Assembly (NCBI RefSeq): GCF_003569745.1
Contig: NZ_AP018498.1
Coordinates: 1,339,001-1,403,000 of the forward strand
Reading direction: 5' to 3'
Source: Altererythrobacter sp. B11
Lineage (GTDB): Bacteria > Pseudomonadota > Alphaproteobacteria > Sphingomonadales > Sphingomonadaceae
Length of the DNA: 64,000 bases
In this document: positions 1 through 8,750 of the stretch, piece by piece
Numbering within the stretch: position 1 is the first letter of the stretch
How the letters are laid out: each line of letters opens with the position of its first letter
Translations under genes and position numbers: made by a program
Notes under the pieces: generated by a model
Seen by the model: the letters and a program-made list of their open reading frames with translations, nothing else
What the model was told of the DNA's origin: nothing
Database searches by the model: none

Positions 1-32
1 CGGCGCTGGCGGGCGGACTATCGCCTACCGCA

Positions 33-407
33 TCAAGCCGCCTCGGCGAAGGCTTGCTGAAGATCGCGAAAATCCTGGCGGACCTCCGCCAGACGCGCGG
101 CATCGAAATGCACCACGCAATCCAGCAGCGCCTTCCGGGCAGACCCGTAGATCTGCAGGAGTGCGGCGGCGAGCGGCGCCTTGCGGTCCACCCCCATCTC
201 CAGCGCGGTCACGGCGGTGAGCGCACGGGTGAGAGCCTTGCTGCGATGCGTGGGCGCGTTGAAGCCATGGGCGGAAATTGCTCCGCCAAGGCCCTCGATT
301 GCCTGCGCCAGGCAGAAAGTCACCAGATCGGCGGAACTGCCGCTGGCTACGCGCGCATCGATTTCGCTGCGGCGATAGGCTTCGTGGGGATCGTTCAGTG
401 CCAGCAT
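33..407 (-). CDS. fliS: Flagellar export chaperone FliS
   Basis: Predicted 124-residue cytosolic chaperone that binds the C-terminus of flagellin and keeps it unfolded for export. The sequence begins MLALNDPHEAYRR, with the N-terminal 'AY' element usual in FliS, and is helical throughout. It matches the family length of about 120-140 residues. The frame runs further upstream to a TTG at 476, but the ATG at 407 lies one base past the fliD stop and gives the normal family length, so it is preferred. It is the last gene of the minus-strand fli operon, directly behind fliD, which is the standard fliD-fliS pairing. The assignment rests on length, composition and position more than on a diagnostic motif. 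Confidence 0.85.
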   Translation of the reverse strand: MLALNDPHEAYRRSEIDARVASGSSADLVTFCLAQAIEGLGGAISAHGFNAPTHRSKALTRALTAVTALEMGVDRKAPLAAALLQIYGSARKALLDCVVHFDAARLAEVRQDFRDLQQAFAEAA

Positions 408-408
408 C

Positions 409-1836
409 TTACTTGCCCGCGTTCCACGCGTCGATCTGCTGTTGCAGGAACGTGAGGGTAGATTGCGAGGCGGCAATGCGCGAATCCGCGCGGGTGAAGC
501 GGCTCGCCAGCGAAGCGCGCAGCGCTTCCTGCTTGTCGGCCACCTCTGTCAGAGCATCGGCGACATCGCTGGTCTGCGCCTGATAACGCGCGATGGAGGA
601 GGCAAGTGAACCCGGATCCGCCGTGGATAGCGCCGATCGCTCGATGCCATAGAGCGTGCTGTAAACACCATGCAGGCCCGGTGTGAACATGGCGGCGACC
701 CCTTCCGGGTCCGCGGCCAGCGCCCGGGAAAGCTGCGCGCTGTCCAGCGTGAATGTGCCGTCGCGTTGGGTGCTGAGCCCCAGCTCGGCCAGCGTGCGGG
801 GCGATCCCTCGGGCGCATTGGGCATGATGACGGTGCTGGAGAGCTGGGAGAACGCCTGCCGCAGTGCGCGCGCGCCGGGATCGCGTGCCAGATCGCCGGT
901 CAGCGCATCGGTCGCGGGCAGCAGTTCGCCCAGCACCTGGTTCAGCGCCTGCACCAGATCGCCCATCATGGTGGTGATGTTTTCGGCCGGATTGCCGAAA
1001 GTTATGGTGGTCGGCGCGCCGCTGTTGGTGCCGCTCAGCTTCAGCGCCAGGCCAGGGGCCACTTCGCCCAGATCGTTGCTGGCGCTGGTCATCTGCAGGC
1101 CGTCGAGCTTGTAGGAGGCATCGCCGGAGGTGGCGAGGAGCCGTGCAGGATCGCCGCCGGAGGAAGGGTTCCATGCGAGTGCGGCCAAACCTTCCTCGCC
1201 CGGCGTTTCGCTCGCTTCCACGATGAAGCCGTTCTGCTGGCCTTCGGCCCCTTTCAGCACGAGCTGCGCGCCGGAGGAGGTTTGCGCGACATAGGCGGTG
1301 ACGCCGGGTTTCTTCGCGTTGATCGCGCTGGCAACATCGGCCAGCGTGGCGCCGCTGGGGATCTCCACGGTCACCGGCTCCTGCGCGCCGTCTGCGGTGA
1401 AGCCGGATGCGGTGGTGCTGCCGAAGCGGAAGGTGAGCGAGCCGGCCCCCACCGCCGTATCGCGCGAAGCGAAGGCGGGCGTGCTCAGCCGTTGGCCGGT
1501 GGCGAGGGTTTCGACCTCCAGAGTGTAGCTTCCCGAGCCGGCGGTGCCGAGCGGGGAGGAAACGCTCGCCACGGATGCGTTGGCGATGGCGGGCCGCGGC
1601 GAAAGGTCGCCGGTCCGCACCCGGTCACCGAGCGCGGAAACGAATTGCGACAGCACGTTCTTGATCGAGGAGGCGGAGGAAATCTGCGCCTCGAGCGTGT
1701 CGGTGCGCGTGTTGAGGCGCTCTATCCGATCCTCATACTGGGCCTTGGAAAGCTGGCTCGCCAGTGCCGACATGTCGATGCCGCTGCCGGCGCCGAGCGT
1801 GGTCGCGATCGAGGATGTGGAGGAGGTTTCCGTCAT
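409..1836 (-). CDS. fliD: Flagellar filament cap protein FliD
   Basis: Predicted 475-residue hook-associated protein 2. It forms the pentameric cap at the filament tip and folds incoming flagellin. The N-terminus (GSGIDMSALASQLSKAQY) carries the typical FliD opening 'SGID...'. The N-terminal D0 coiled coil lies at about residues 20-70 and its partner at about 410-470 (DALTEVADKQEALRASLASR). The middle is a variable Ser/Thr/Gly-rich region. Length fits the family (about 450-480). A 30-base gap separates it from flhB and it is followed at once by fliS. No separate promoter was found in the gap, so it is probably read through from the fli operon. Confidence 0.93.
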   Translation of the reverse strand: MTETSSTSSIATTLGAGSGIDMSALASQLSKAQYEDRIERLNTRTDTLEAQISSASSIKNVLSQFVSALGDRVRTGDLSPRPAIANASVASVSSPLGTAGSGSYTLEVETLATGQRLSTPAFASRDTAVGAGSLTFRFGSTTASGFTADGAQEPVTVEIPSGATLADVASAINAKKPGVTAYVAQTSSGAQLVLKGAEGQQNGFIVEASETPGEEGLAALAWNPSSGGDPARLLATSGDASYKLDGLQMTSASNDLGEVAPGLALKLSGTNSGAPTTITFGNPAENITTMMGDLVQALNQVLGELLPATDALTGDLARDPGARALRQAFSQLSSTVIMPNAPEGSPRTLAELGLSTQRDGTFTLDSAQLSRALAADPEGVAAMFTPGLHGVYSTLYGIERSALSTADPGSLASSIARYQAQTSDVADALTEVADKQEALRASLASRFTRADSRIAASQSTLTFLQQQIDAWNAGK

Positions 1837-1866
1837 GGCCTGGAGAACGGCTTTCTGCCCGGGGGC

Positions 1867-2997
1867 TTAAGGGGTGATCCGGCCATCTGCGTCGAAGCGC
1901 AGTTCCACCGGAACATGAACCGTGGGGGCAAGCGGTCGTTCGCCGCGACCGAGCGAGAGCACATAGGCGAGAACGGCCGCGATGGCGGAATAGAGCTCCT
2001 CCCGGATTGTCTGGTTCTCGCGCGTGGTGAAATAGACCGAGCGGGCGAGCTGCGGATATTCCAGCATCGGCACATTATATTCGCGGGCCAGCTGCTTCAT
2101 CGCCACGGCCTTGTCGCCGCGCCCCTTGGCCAGCACGATCGGCGCGCCCGCCTTGTCGGGGTCATAGACCATGGCGACGGCGAAATGGGTGGGGTTAGTG
2201 AGCACGAATTGCGCTTCGCGCATGGCGCTGGCCACGCCGCCCATGGCAATCTCGCGCTGGCGCTGGCGTCGTGCGGACTTGGCTTCGGGCGAGCCTTCGC
2301 TTTCCTTGTGCTCGTCGCGCATGTCCTGGTGGCTCATCTTGAGCCGTGTGTTGCGGCGCATCCACTGGATCGGGAAGTCGATCATTGCGATCAGCACCAG
2401 CCCCGCCGCGAGCGAGAACAGCAGCGAAATCAGCGCACCCCAGCCGGCGGTGAGCTGCTGGGAGATGTTGCCGCGGCCAAGGCCGACGATGGTGTCTAGC
2501 CAGCTGCGCCCCCAGAAGAACGCGATGGCGGCCAGTAGCGTCACCTTGAGCAGTCCCTTGCCGATCTCGATCAGGCCATTGAGGCCGAACATGCGCTTGA
2601 GGCCGGACAGCGGATTGATCCGCGAGCCCTTGAAAGCAAGGTTTTCGGCCACCCAGCGGCCATCCCCGCCGAAGCCCAGCTGGGTCAGCAGCGATACGAG
2701 CATCACCGGCACGGCGATGGTGGCGAGCGCAGGCAGGATGAAGAACATCCCCGCACGCAGCATGCTGCCCGGGTCGAAATCGTCGATCTCTCCGCGGTCG
2801 AAGGTGAAGCCGTCGCGCAGCACGCCGCTGAGATCCTGCAGCATCCACGGGCCCGCGAAGCTGAGCCAGGCGGCGCCAAGCAGGATCACCGCCGCGGTCG
2901 AAAGCTCGCGGCTGCGCAGCACGTCGCCCTTCAGGGCGGCGTCGCGTTTGCGCTTGGCAGTTGGGGCGAAGGTTTTCTCGCCGCTGGATTCGCTCAT
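1867..2997 (-). CDS. flhB: Flagellar export gate and substrate-switch protein FlhB
   Basis: Predicted 376-residue inner-membrane component of the flagellar type III export gate. Hydrophobic segments lie near residues 34-50, 83-105, 148-165 and 186-207. They are followed by a cytoplasmic domain with the self-cleavage motif NPTH at residues 268-271, the site at which FlhB switches export from rod/hook to filament substrates. The charged N-terminus (GEKTFAPTAKRKRDA) is also typical. The ATG overlaps the fliR stop by four bases (ATGA), which indicates translational coupling. Length matches the family. Confidence 0.97.
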   Translation of the reverse strand: MSESSGEKTFAPTAKRKRDAALKGDVLRSRELSTAAVILLGAAWLSFAGPWMLQDLSGVLRDGFTFDRGEIDDFDPGSMLRAGMFFILPALATIAVPVMLVSLLTQLGFGGDGRWVAENLAFKGSRINPLSGLKRMFGLNGLIEIGKGLLKVTLLAAIAFFWGRSWLDTIVGLGRGNISQQLTAGWGALISLLFSLAAGLVLIAMIDFPIQWMRRNTRLKMSHQDMRDEHKESEGSPEAKSARRQRQREIAMGGVASAMREAQFVLTNPTHFAVAMVYDPDKAGAPIVLAKGRGDKAVAMKQLAREYNVPMLEYPQLARSVYFTTRENQTIREELYSAIAAVLAYVLSLGRGERPLAPTVHVPVELRFDADGRITP

Positions 2998-3779
2998 GGC
3001 GTGATCGCCTCGTCCACCTGGGTCACTGCCGTCACGGCCAGGTCTTCCAGCTGCTCATAGATCAGCGGGGCGGAGATGATCATGGCCGCAAGCCCCGCCA
3101 GCACGCCCGCAGGAAGGCCGAGCGCGAAGAGGTTGAGCGAAGGGGCGGAACGGCTCAGTACGCCGGTAAGAATCTGCACCAGCAGCAGCACGAGGGTAAC
3201 GGGCAGCGCGATGCGCAGCCCCGTCTCGAACATCAGCGTGGCAAAGCCGGCGATCATCTCGAACCGCTCGGGCCCTAGCCAGGTCTGCCCCGGCGGAAAG
3301 CTGCGATAGCTTTCCATCAGCAGCGCGATCCACTGCAGATGCGCGCCGGTGAGCAGGAAGATCAGTGTCAGCACGATGGTGAAATACTGGCCGAAGGCGG
3401 TGGACTGCACCCCGCTGTTAGGGTCGACCGCCGTGGCCATGCTCATGCCCATGGAGCCGCCGATCAGTTCGGCCGCGATCAGCGGCGCGGCGAAGCTGAT
3501 CTGCAGCACGAAGCCCAGCACCAGCCCGATCAGCACCTCGCCCGCCACCGCCAGCAGGCCCGCGGCGGAGAACAGGGCATCGGGAACCGGCACGGCGGGC
3601 AGCCAGGCGGCGGCGAAGATCGCCATAGCCCATGCCACCGCCGCCCGCACCGTGGCGGGCACGGAGGCCCCGCCGAAGAAGGGGGCGGCGGCCAGCGCCG
3701 CGCCGATCCGCACCATCAGGAAAACGGCATACCAGAATTGCTGCTCGACCGCGCCGAGGCCGAAATCCAGCGCATTCAT
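2994..3779 (-). CDS. fliR: Flagellar export gate protein FliR
   Basis: Predicted 261-residue polytopic membrane protein of the FliPQR export gate. It starts MNALDFGLGAVEQQFWYAVFLMVRIG and has several long hydrophobic segments. The frame is open upstream to 4004, but that extension overlaps fliQ and is low-complexity Arg/Gly-rich read-through. The ATG at 3779 overlaps the fliQ stop as ATGA and gives the normal FliR length (about 260), so it is the start used here. The 3' end overlaps flhB. The order fliQ-fliR-flhB is conserved in many flagellar loci. Confidence 0.95.
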   Translation of the reverse strand: MNALDFGLGAVEQQFWYAVFLMVRIGAALAAAPFFGGASVPATVRAAVAWAMAIFAAAWLPAVPVPDALFSAAGLLAVAGEVLIGLVLGFVLQISFAAPLIAAELIGGSMGMSMATAVDPNSGVQSTAFGQYFTIVLTLIFLLTGAHLQWIALLMESYRSFPPGQTWLGPERFEMIAGFATLMFETGLRIALPVTLVLLLVQILTGVLSRSAPSLNLFALGLPAGVLAGLAAMIISAPLIYEQLEDLAVTAVTQVDEAITP

Positions 3780-4048
3780 TGGCCGAACCTGGCGATTTCC
3801 GTGAAGATGTCCTGCATGAAATCGCCCACCAGCGAGAGCATGGAGGCGCCGAACAGCACCAGCACCACGGCTATCGCCGCCAGCTTGGGGACGAAGGTCA
3901 GCGTCTGTTCGTTCACCGATGTCGCCGCCTGGATCAGGCCGATCACCAGGCCCACGGCCATGCTGGCCAGCAGCACGGGGGCGGCGACCAGCGCCGTCAC
4001 CCACAGCATGCGATCGGTCATCGAGAAGAGGATGGAAAGCTCGTCCAT
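3776..4048 (-). CDS. fliQ: Flagellar export gate protein FliQ
   Basis: Predicted 90-residue protein with two transmembrane helices (about residues 15-38 and 52-74). It is a small component of the FliPQR gate of the flagellar type III secretion apparatus. Family features visible are the acidic N-terminus (MDELSILFSMTDRMLWV), the GLVIGLIQAATSVNEQTL segment and a length of about 90. It sits four bases after fliP and overlaps fliR by four bases. Confidence 0.95.
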   Translation of the reverse strand: MDELSILFSMTDRMLWVTALVAAPVLLASMAVGLVIGLIQAATSVNEQTLTFVPKLAAIAVVLVLFGASMLSLVGDFMQDIFTEIARFGQ

Positions 4049-4052
4049 GGTC

Positions 4053-4841
4053 CTATCCGAAGCTTGAAGCGAGCGAGCCCATCAGCAGCGCCCAGCCGTC
4101 CACGAGGACGAACAGCAGCAGCTTGAACGGCAGCGAAACGAGCATGGGCGACATCATCATCATGCCCAGCGACATCAGCACGCTGGAAACGACGAGATCG
4201 ATCACCAGGAACGGCAGGAACAGCATGAAGCCGATCTGGAACGCCGTCTTCAACTCGCTGGTGACGAAGGCGGGCAGGAGGATGGAGAAGGGCACGTCGC
4301 GCTGGCTGGCGAAGCGGGGTGCCTTGGCGATGTCGGCGAACATCTGCAGGTCCGTCTCGCGCGTCTGGCGGATCATGAAGGCGTGGAACTGGGTGCCGGC
4401 GCGCTCGATCGCCTGTTCGGCGTTGATCTGTCCCGCGGAATAGGGGGCGATCGCCTGCTGGTTCACGCGCTCCAGCGTGGGCGCCATGACGAACAGCGAC
4501 AGGAACAGCGACAGGCCGATCAGCACCTGGTTGGGCGGGCTCTGCTGCAGGCCCATGGCCTGGCGCAGGATCGCCAGCACCACGATGATGCGGGTGAAGC
4601 TGGTCATCATCAGGATCAGGGCCGGCAGGATCGTCAGCAGGCCCATCACCAACAGCAGCTGGAGCGAGAGGCTCAGCGGAGCGCCGCCGGCGCCGCCCAG
4701 TTCCCCGAAGGCGCGGTCCAGCGCGCCGGGCACTGCGCCCTGCGCCTGAACCTGTGCCTGTGCGGCGATGTCCTGCGCGCGGGCGAGGGCCGGCGCAGAG
4801 AGTGCCGCGAACGCGGCAGCAAGGGAGAGGAGGCGCTTCAC
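4053..4841 (-). CDS. fliP: Flagellar export gate protein FliP
   Basis: Predicted 262-residue membrane protein of the flagellar export gate. The N-terminus is a cleavable signal peptide (MKRLLSLAAAFAALSAPALARAQ), known for FliP. The conserved segments MTSFTRIIVVLAILRQAMG and QSPPNQVLIGLSLFLSLFVM are easily recognised. The C-terminal part has paired hydrophobic helices (FMLFLPFLVIDLVVSSVLMSLGMMMMSP in outline, the family hallmark). The start codon is GTG at 4841 and overlaps the fliO stop (GTGA). Length is normal. Confidence 0.97.
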   Translation of the reverse strand: MKRLLSLAAAFAALSAPALARAQDIAAQAQVQAQGAVPGALDRAFGELGGAGGAPLSLSLQLLLVMGLLTILPALILMMTSFTRIIVVLAILRQAMGLQQSPPNQVLIGLSLFLSLFVMAPTLERVNQQAIAPYSAGQINAEQAIERAGTQFHAFMIRQTRETDLQMFADIAKAPRFASQRDVPFSILLPAFVTSELKTAFQIGFMLFLPFLVIDLVVSSVLMSLGMMMMSPMLVSLPFKLLLFVLVDGWALLMGSLASSFG

Positions 4842-5116
4842 GCTTCGCTCTCCGGCCGCGTGCGCGCAGGGGCTTCCGCAAGGCGGGTCAGCCCGTTGCG
4901 CGAAGTGGAGACGAGGATTTCGCGCCCGTGGAATTCGAGCACGGCCAGCTTCATGGTGGGCGAAAGCATGGTGGTTTCCACGATGCGGACGGCTCTCGTG
5001 CCGCCCTGCGGGCCGCCGAAGCGGTTCTGCATCCGCTGCGCCAGCTTCAGGCTGCCCCAGATCATCAGGCCGATGATGGGCAGCAGGACCAGCAGTTTGA
5101 CGATGTACCAGAACAT
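4838..5116 (-). CDS. fliO: Flagellar biosynthesis protein FliO
   Basis: Predicted 92-residue protein with one N-terminal transmembrane helix (about residues 3-24) and a small cytoplasmic domain. FliO assists assembly of the FliP ring of the export gate. The domain pattern RAVRIVETTMLSPTMKLAVLEFHGREILV corresponds to the FliO/FliZ beta-rich segment that follows the helix. It is short, as FliO often is in alphaproteobacteria. It lies eight bases after fliN and overlaps fliP, in the standard fliN-O-P-Q-R order. Sequence conservation in this family is low, so position supports the call. Confidence 0.85.
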   Translation of the reverse strand: MFWYIVKLLVLLPIIGLMIWGSLKLAQRMQNRFGGPQGGTRAVRIVETTMLSPTMKLAVLEFHGREILVSTSRNGLTRLAEAPARTRPESEA

Positions 5117-5124
5117 CTCGCGTC

Positions 5125-5445
5125 TTACTCCGCCGGGACCAGGCCGGGCATGGCGGCAGGCTGCGCCATCGCGGGGCGGGGCGGCATGGGCTGGCCGTTG
5201 GCGCCCACCAGCTCCAGGATACGCAGGCCGAAGCGGTTGCCTTCGGCCACCACTTCGCCGCGCGCGATCAGCTTGCCGTTGACCATCACGTCCAGCGGCT
5301 CGTCGACCAGGCGGTCGAGCGTCACCACGCTGTCCTCGCCCAGCGCGAGCACGTCGCGCAGCGAGATCTGCGTGCGGCCGAGCTCCACTGTGAGGCGGAC
5401 ATCGATGTCCTGGATCAGGCCGAAACCCTCGGCTGCCATGTTCAT
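5125..5445 (-). CDS. fliN: Flagellar motor switch protein FliN
   Basis: Predicted 106-residue C-ring protein with a SpoA (surface presentation of antigens) domain: DVRLTVELGRTQISLRDVL, then LDVMVNGKLIARGEVV and NRFGLRI. It forms the lower part of the cytoplasmic switch ring together with FliM and FliG. The reading frame stays open to 5895, but ATG at 5445 overlaps the fliM stop (ATGA) and gives the usual FliN core. Upstream residues are out-of-frame fliM sequence. The C-terminal tail is Pro/Ala/Met-rich and probably disordered. Confidence 0.96.
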   Translation of the reverse strand: MNMAAEGFGLIQDIDVRLTVELGRTQISLRDVLALGEDSVVTLDRLVDEPLDVMVNGKLIARGEVVAEGNRFGLRILELVGANGQPMPPRPAMAQPAAMPGLVPAE

Positions 5446-6353
5446 TGCTGTTCCTTTCCGGAAACGAGTGTCTGGGTAATCTGCAGGGCGATCCGGTCGT
5501 CCATCTCGCCCACGGTGCCGCGGGCGATCACGGCATCGCCGATGCGCAGCGGCACGCTGCGTGCGACGGCGACGGGGATCACCATGCCGGGCGCCAGCGC
5601 GGCGAGGCGCGACAGCGGAATATTCATGTCCACCAGCTGTGCCTCGACCGGCAGCGGCACATCGGCGAAGGGCTTGTCCAGCGGGCTGGCCGGCTGCCGC
5701 GCTACGCCGCGCGCGCCCTTGCCGCCCTGCGAGAGGAGGACGGGCAGGCCCTCCACATCGGTTTCGAAGCGGATGGTCCAGGGGGTGCGATCGCCGCGGT
5801 CTACTTCGAGCGTCAGCACCGCCAGATCCTCCCCTTCGGGGAAGGGGGAGAGCAGCGAGTAGCGCGAATTGCCGCCCACATTGCGCAGCGCGCAATCGCC
5901 GCCCACGGCAGCGGTGAAGGCGTCCACCAGCTTCTGTTCGATCTTGCGCGCCAGCAGCTCGGCCGATTTCGGCAGGGCGGCGGGCAGATCGTCGTCATCG
6001 ATATCGCCGGTGCCGCCGAAGGTGCGGTCCAGCTCCGCCAGCACGATCCGCGCGTCGATCGAAATGAGCACGCGGTGCTTCGTGGCGCCCAGGCCCAGCA
6101 GGCTGTGCGCCGCGAGCGGCGCGGTCAGCCGGGCATAGGTGGCAGACGTGGTTGTCTCCGCCCCGCTGCAGCGGATCGTCGGCTCCTCCTCGCCGAAGAA
6201 CTCGGCGAGCTGTTCCCCCAGCGAGCTCGCCAGACGCTCGCCCGCGCGGCCGAGATCGGGAACGAGCTCGGCCGGCGAGGAGCGGCGCGCGCGCAGCATC
6301 TCGCAATGGTTCGCAGCGACTGCCGCCGCGACGGGGAGGGGGGATTGCATCAT
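5442..6353 (-). CDS. fliM: Flagellar motor switch protein FliM
   Basis: Predicted 303-residue switch-complex protein linking FliG to FliN and receiving CheY-P. A middle CheC-like domain (about residues 30-220) is followed by a C-terminal SpoA domain (about 225-300: LPVEAQLVDMNIPLSRLAAL, VPLRIGDAVIARG). The extreme N-terminus (MMQSPLPVAAAVAANH) does not show the usual LSQDEIDxLL CheY-P-binding segment, which may mean it is divergent or shortened. Four-base overlaps join it to fliL upstream and fliN downstream. Length is slightly below the usual 320-340. Confidence 0.93.
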   Translation of the reverse strand: MMQSPLPVAAAVAANHCEMLRARRSSPAELVPDLGRAGERLASSLGEQLAEFFGEEEPTIRCSGAETTTSATYARLTAPLAAHSLLGLGATKHRVLISIDARIVLAELDRTFGGTGDIDDDDLPAALPKSAELLARKIEQKLVDAFTAAVGGDCALRNVGGNSRYSLLSPFPEGEDLAVLTLEVDRGDRTPWTIRFETDVEGLPVLLSQGGKGARGVARQPASPLDKPFADVPLPVEAQLVDMNIPLSRLAALAPGMVIPVAVARSVPLRIGDAVIARGTVGEMDDRIALQITQTLVSGKEQQ

Positions 6354-6937
6354 TGGACGATGAAGGACCGGAAATAGACCTGATCGACGCCGCCGAAGCC
6401 CTCGCGGGCGGTCAGCACGTCATTGATTGCCTTGGTGAGGCGCTTCTGCAGCGCATCCTTGCCTTCCGGCGTGAACACTTCGTCTTCGCTGGTGTTGGCC
6501 AGCTCCACCAGGATGCGCGAACGCAGTGCCGTCTGGTGTTCCTTCAGCCACATGAGCACGCGGCCATCGCGCTGGGTGGAAGCCGCCAGGCTCACCTGCA
6601 CCAGCGCATCGGAATCCTTGAGGTTCGAGGTGAAATCGTCGCCGAAGTCGTAATAGGCGGTGCGGTACTTGCTGCCGCCTTCGCCATAGACGAGCGCGAC
6701 CTCTTCCTCACCTTTGCCTGCCGGCATGGCATAGGGGTCTTCCTCGCCCTTCAGCACCAGCTGCGGGCCCTTGGGCTCTTCCTTCTCGGCATGCGCGCCG
6801 CCGCCGATCACGCCCGCGGCCATCAGGCCGAAGGCACCGCCGCCGCCGGCGCCCAGCAGCACCAGCCCGAACAGCAGTTTGGTGACCAGGCCCTTGCCCT
6901 TCTTCGGTTTCTTCGTCTCTTTGTCTTCGTCGCTCAT
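6350..6937 (-). CDS. fliL: Flagellar basal-body associated protein FliL
   Basis: Predicted 195-residue single-pass inner-membrane protein. A basic, Lys-rich cytoplasmic start (SDEDKETKKPKKGKG) precedes a transmembrane helix at about residues 18-43. The periplasmic domain ends with the typical FliL C-terminus (DVLTAREGFGGVDQVYFRSFIVQ). FliL surrounds the stator and supports torque under load. It overlaps fliM by four bases and follows fliK after 36 bases. Confidence 0.95.
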   Translation of the reverse strand: MSDEDKETKKPKKGKGLVTKLLFGLVLLGAGGGGAFGLMAAGVIGGGAHAEKEEPKGPQLVLKGEEDPYAMPAGKGEEEVALVYGEGGSKYRTAYYDFGDDFTSNLKDSDALVQVSLAASTQRDGRVLMWLKEHQTALRSRILVELANTSEDEVFTPEGKDALQKRLTKAINDVLTAREGFGGVDQVYFRSFIVQ

Positions 6938-6973
6938 CGTATCTTCCGGGGGTTGGTGTCAGTCGGGTAGAGG

Positions 6974-8293
6974 TCAGGCGTAGATGCCGCCGCGAGCAGG
7001 GGCCGCGGGGGCCGGCCGGGCGGCGGCGCGGCCGCGTGGCTGGTCCTGGCCGGGCGCGCCATGGCCGGAATGGCCGCCCTGCTGGTTGCCGCGGTCGGAT
7101 GTGGCGGAGCGGGCCTGCGAGCCATGGCCCTGCCCGCCGGAGGAGGCGGACTGGTCATTGCTGGCGAAGTGCCCTCGGTCGCTCGCCATGGCTGCGGCGA
7201 CGGCCCGATGCGCGCCGATGTCTCGCGCGGTGATATCTACGGCCAGCGTGCCGTCGCGGCGCTGGTCGAAACGCAGCGACAACTCGCCGAACTCGCGGTG
7301 ATCGATCGACAGTTCGGCCTTGGCCGGGGCGAGGATTTGGCGCGCGGCGGCAAGCCGTTCCACGATCGCGTCCAGATCCTGCTGCGGCTGGGCGGACTGC
7401 GGTGCGGCGAGATGGGCTGGAGCGGCCGGAGTGGCCGGAGCGGCGGGCCCGGCGGCGATCGAGACCTGCTCGGCGGCGGGAGCGTGGAACGGGCGGACCA
7501 GCTGCGGCAACTCGCTCTGCGCAGGAGCGCTCGCGGTGGATTTCGGGGCAGAGCCCGTACCGGCGTCCGCCTCGCTGCCGGTCTGGCCCTGCTGAGCAGC
7601 GGCGCCCTCGCCGCTGCGCTCGGCCAGCCGCAGGGTGACGGAGGGGGCGGCTTTCTCCGCCGGCTTGCTGTCGCCTTCCGTCGTGGGCCTTGCGGCGGTA
7701 TCGCCTTCGGCCATCGCATCCTGCGCAAAGGGCGGGACTTTCTGCGCGGCCGCCGCGGGCGTTGCCGCCGGGGCAGGCGCAGCGGCGGCGGCAGGAGCGG
7801 GCGTTGCCGCCGCGCCGGCATCCCGCGCGGCGCTTTCCAGCCCGGCGACGGCATTGGCAATGGCGGCAGGATCGGTGAGCGCGGCGGTGCGCACCGGGGC
7901 CGCTGCCGCGGGATCGGATGCCGCCGGGGCGGTGGCGGGCAGGCCCAGCGCCAGCAGCGCGGGGTCGATCAGGCTCTGTTCCGCAGCTTCACCGCCGGTC
8001 GTTTCCTCCTCGGCGGGCGCGGTGTCGGCCGCGGGTTCCTCGTCCTTGCCGGCAACCGGCAATTTCTTGCCGGTCTGGCCGGCAGGCGGCACCGGAGTGC
8101 CGGCTTTGCCGCTGTCTGCCCGGGCAGGTGCGGCCGACTGCGCGCTCCGCGCCTGCTCATCGGCATGCCGCAGCTGGCCTGAGAAGCTGCGGCCGCTCGT
8201 GGCGGAGCCGTCGACTGCGCCGTTGGCGGCCGGCTGGCTCTTGCCGGCGGGTGCGGCGGGGAGCGAGTTCAGAAGAGAAGATACAGGGTGCAT
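6974..8293 (-). CDS. fliK: Flagellar hook-length control protein FliK
   Basis: Predicted 439-residue secreted molecular ruler that sets hook length and triggers the FlhB switch. The first 300 residues are low-complexity Ala/Pro-rich sequence, as expected for the extended ruler part. A folded C-terminal Flg_hook domain follows at about residues 315-385 (AKAELSIDHREFGELSLRFD, then VDITARD). The tail is Gly/Gln/Ser-rich. Position between fliJ and fliL agrees. The N-terminal region is unlikely to align with other FliK proteins, so the C-terminal domain and context carry the call. Confidence 0.9.
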   Translation of the reverse strand: MHPVSSLLNSLPAAPAGKSQPAANGAVDGSATSGRSFSGQLRHADEQARSAQSAAPARADSGKAGTPVPPAGQTGKKLPVAGKDEEPAADTAPAEEETTGGEAAEQSLIDPALLALGLPATAPAASDPAAAAPVRTAALTDPAAIANAVAGLESAARDAGAAATPAPAAAAAPAPAATPAAAAQKVPPFAQDAMAEGDTAARPTTEGDSKPAEKAAPSVTLRLAERSGEGAAAQQGQTGSEADAGTGSAPKSTASAPAQSELPQLVRPFHAPAAEQVSIAAGPAAPATPAAPAHLAAPQSAQPQQDLDAIVERLAAARQILAPAKAELSIDHREFGELSLRFDQRRDGTLAVDITARDIGAHRAVAAAMASDRGHFASNDQSASSGGQGHGSQARSATSDRGNQQGGHSGHGAPGQDQPRGRAAARPAPAAPARGGIYA

Positions 8294-8324
8294 TGCCTTG
8301 CCAATCGGTTGCTTGCACCCTCAG

Positions 8325-8750
8325 TTATTCAAGTTCCGTGCCAGTTCTGCGCGCGGGCACGCTTTCCGGTCGCGCGAGGCGCTCCAGCATCTCGCGCGTC
8401 AGGTCGCGGCGATCGTCCTCCGCCCGGCGCAGCTTGCGTTCGGCCATGGCAAGTTCGGCCAGCCGCGCATCGGCCGCGCGGCGCGCGTCACCGGCCTGTC
8501 GCTCGGCGTTGCGGCCCAGCTCGATCATGTGGCTGGAGAGCATGCTGGCCCCGCGCAGATCGCCGCCATCCCGCGCCTGGTCGCGCTGGGCATAGACCTG
8601 CGCCAGCGTGCGCGTCCGCTCGGAAAGGCTTTCCAGCTTGCGGCGCGTGGTTTCCGCGAGATGCGCCTCCGATGCAGCCTGCATGTGTTCGGCCGAGCGG
8701 AGCCGCTCGATCAGCCGCACGCGGCGCAGGCGCTGCCGCTCACCCGTCAT
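8325..8750 (-). CDS. fliJ: Flagellar export protein FliJ
   Basis: Predicted 141-residue coiled-coil protein. It is almost entirely helical and rich in Arg, Glu, Ala and Leu (RKLESLSERTRTLAQVYAQR, ARRAADARLAELAMAERKLR). This fits FliJ, the stalk-like subunit that sits in the FliI ATPase hexamer and contacts FlhA. It overlaps fliI by 11 bases and precedes fliK. Family sequence identity is always low; length and gene order support the name. Confidence 0.88.
   Translation of the reverse strand: MTGERQRLRRVRLIERLRSAEHMQAASEAHLAETTRRKLESLSERTRTLAQVYAQRDQARDGGDLRGASMLSSHMIELGRNAERQAGDARRAADARLAELAMAERKLRRAEDDRRDLTREMLERLARPESVPARRTGTELE

Noticed and set aside
670-2499. 609-codon plus-strand open frame opposite fliD and flhB
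   Set aside because: High-GC antisense shadow: His/Arg/Gly-rich composition, no recognisable domain, and both genes on the other strand are clear family members. The same applies to other long antisense frames, e.g. 17403-19613, 24440-26263, 38339-39787 and 55436-57925.
8283-8298. Sigma-54-like TGGCAAG...TGCA on the minus strand at the fliK start
   Set aside because: GG to GC spacing is one base short and the element runs into the fliK start codon.
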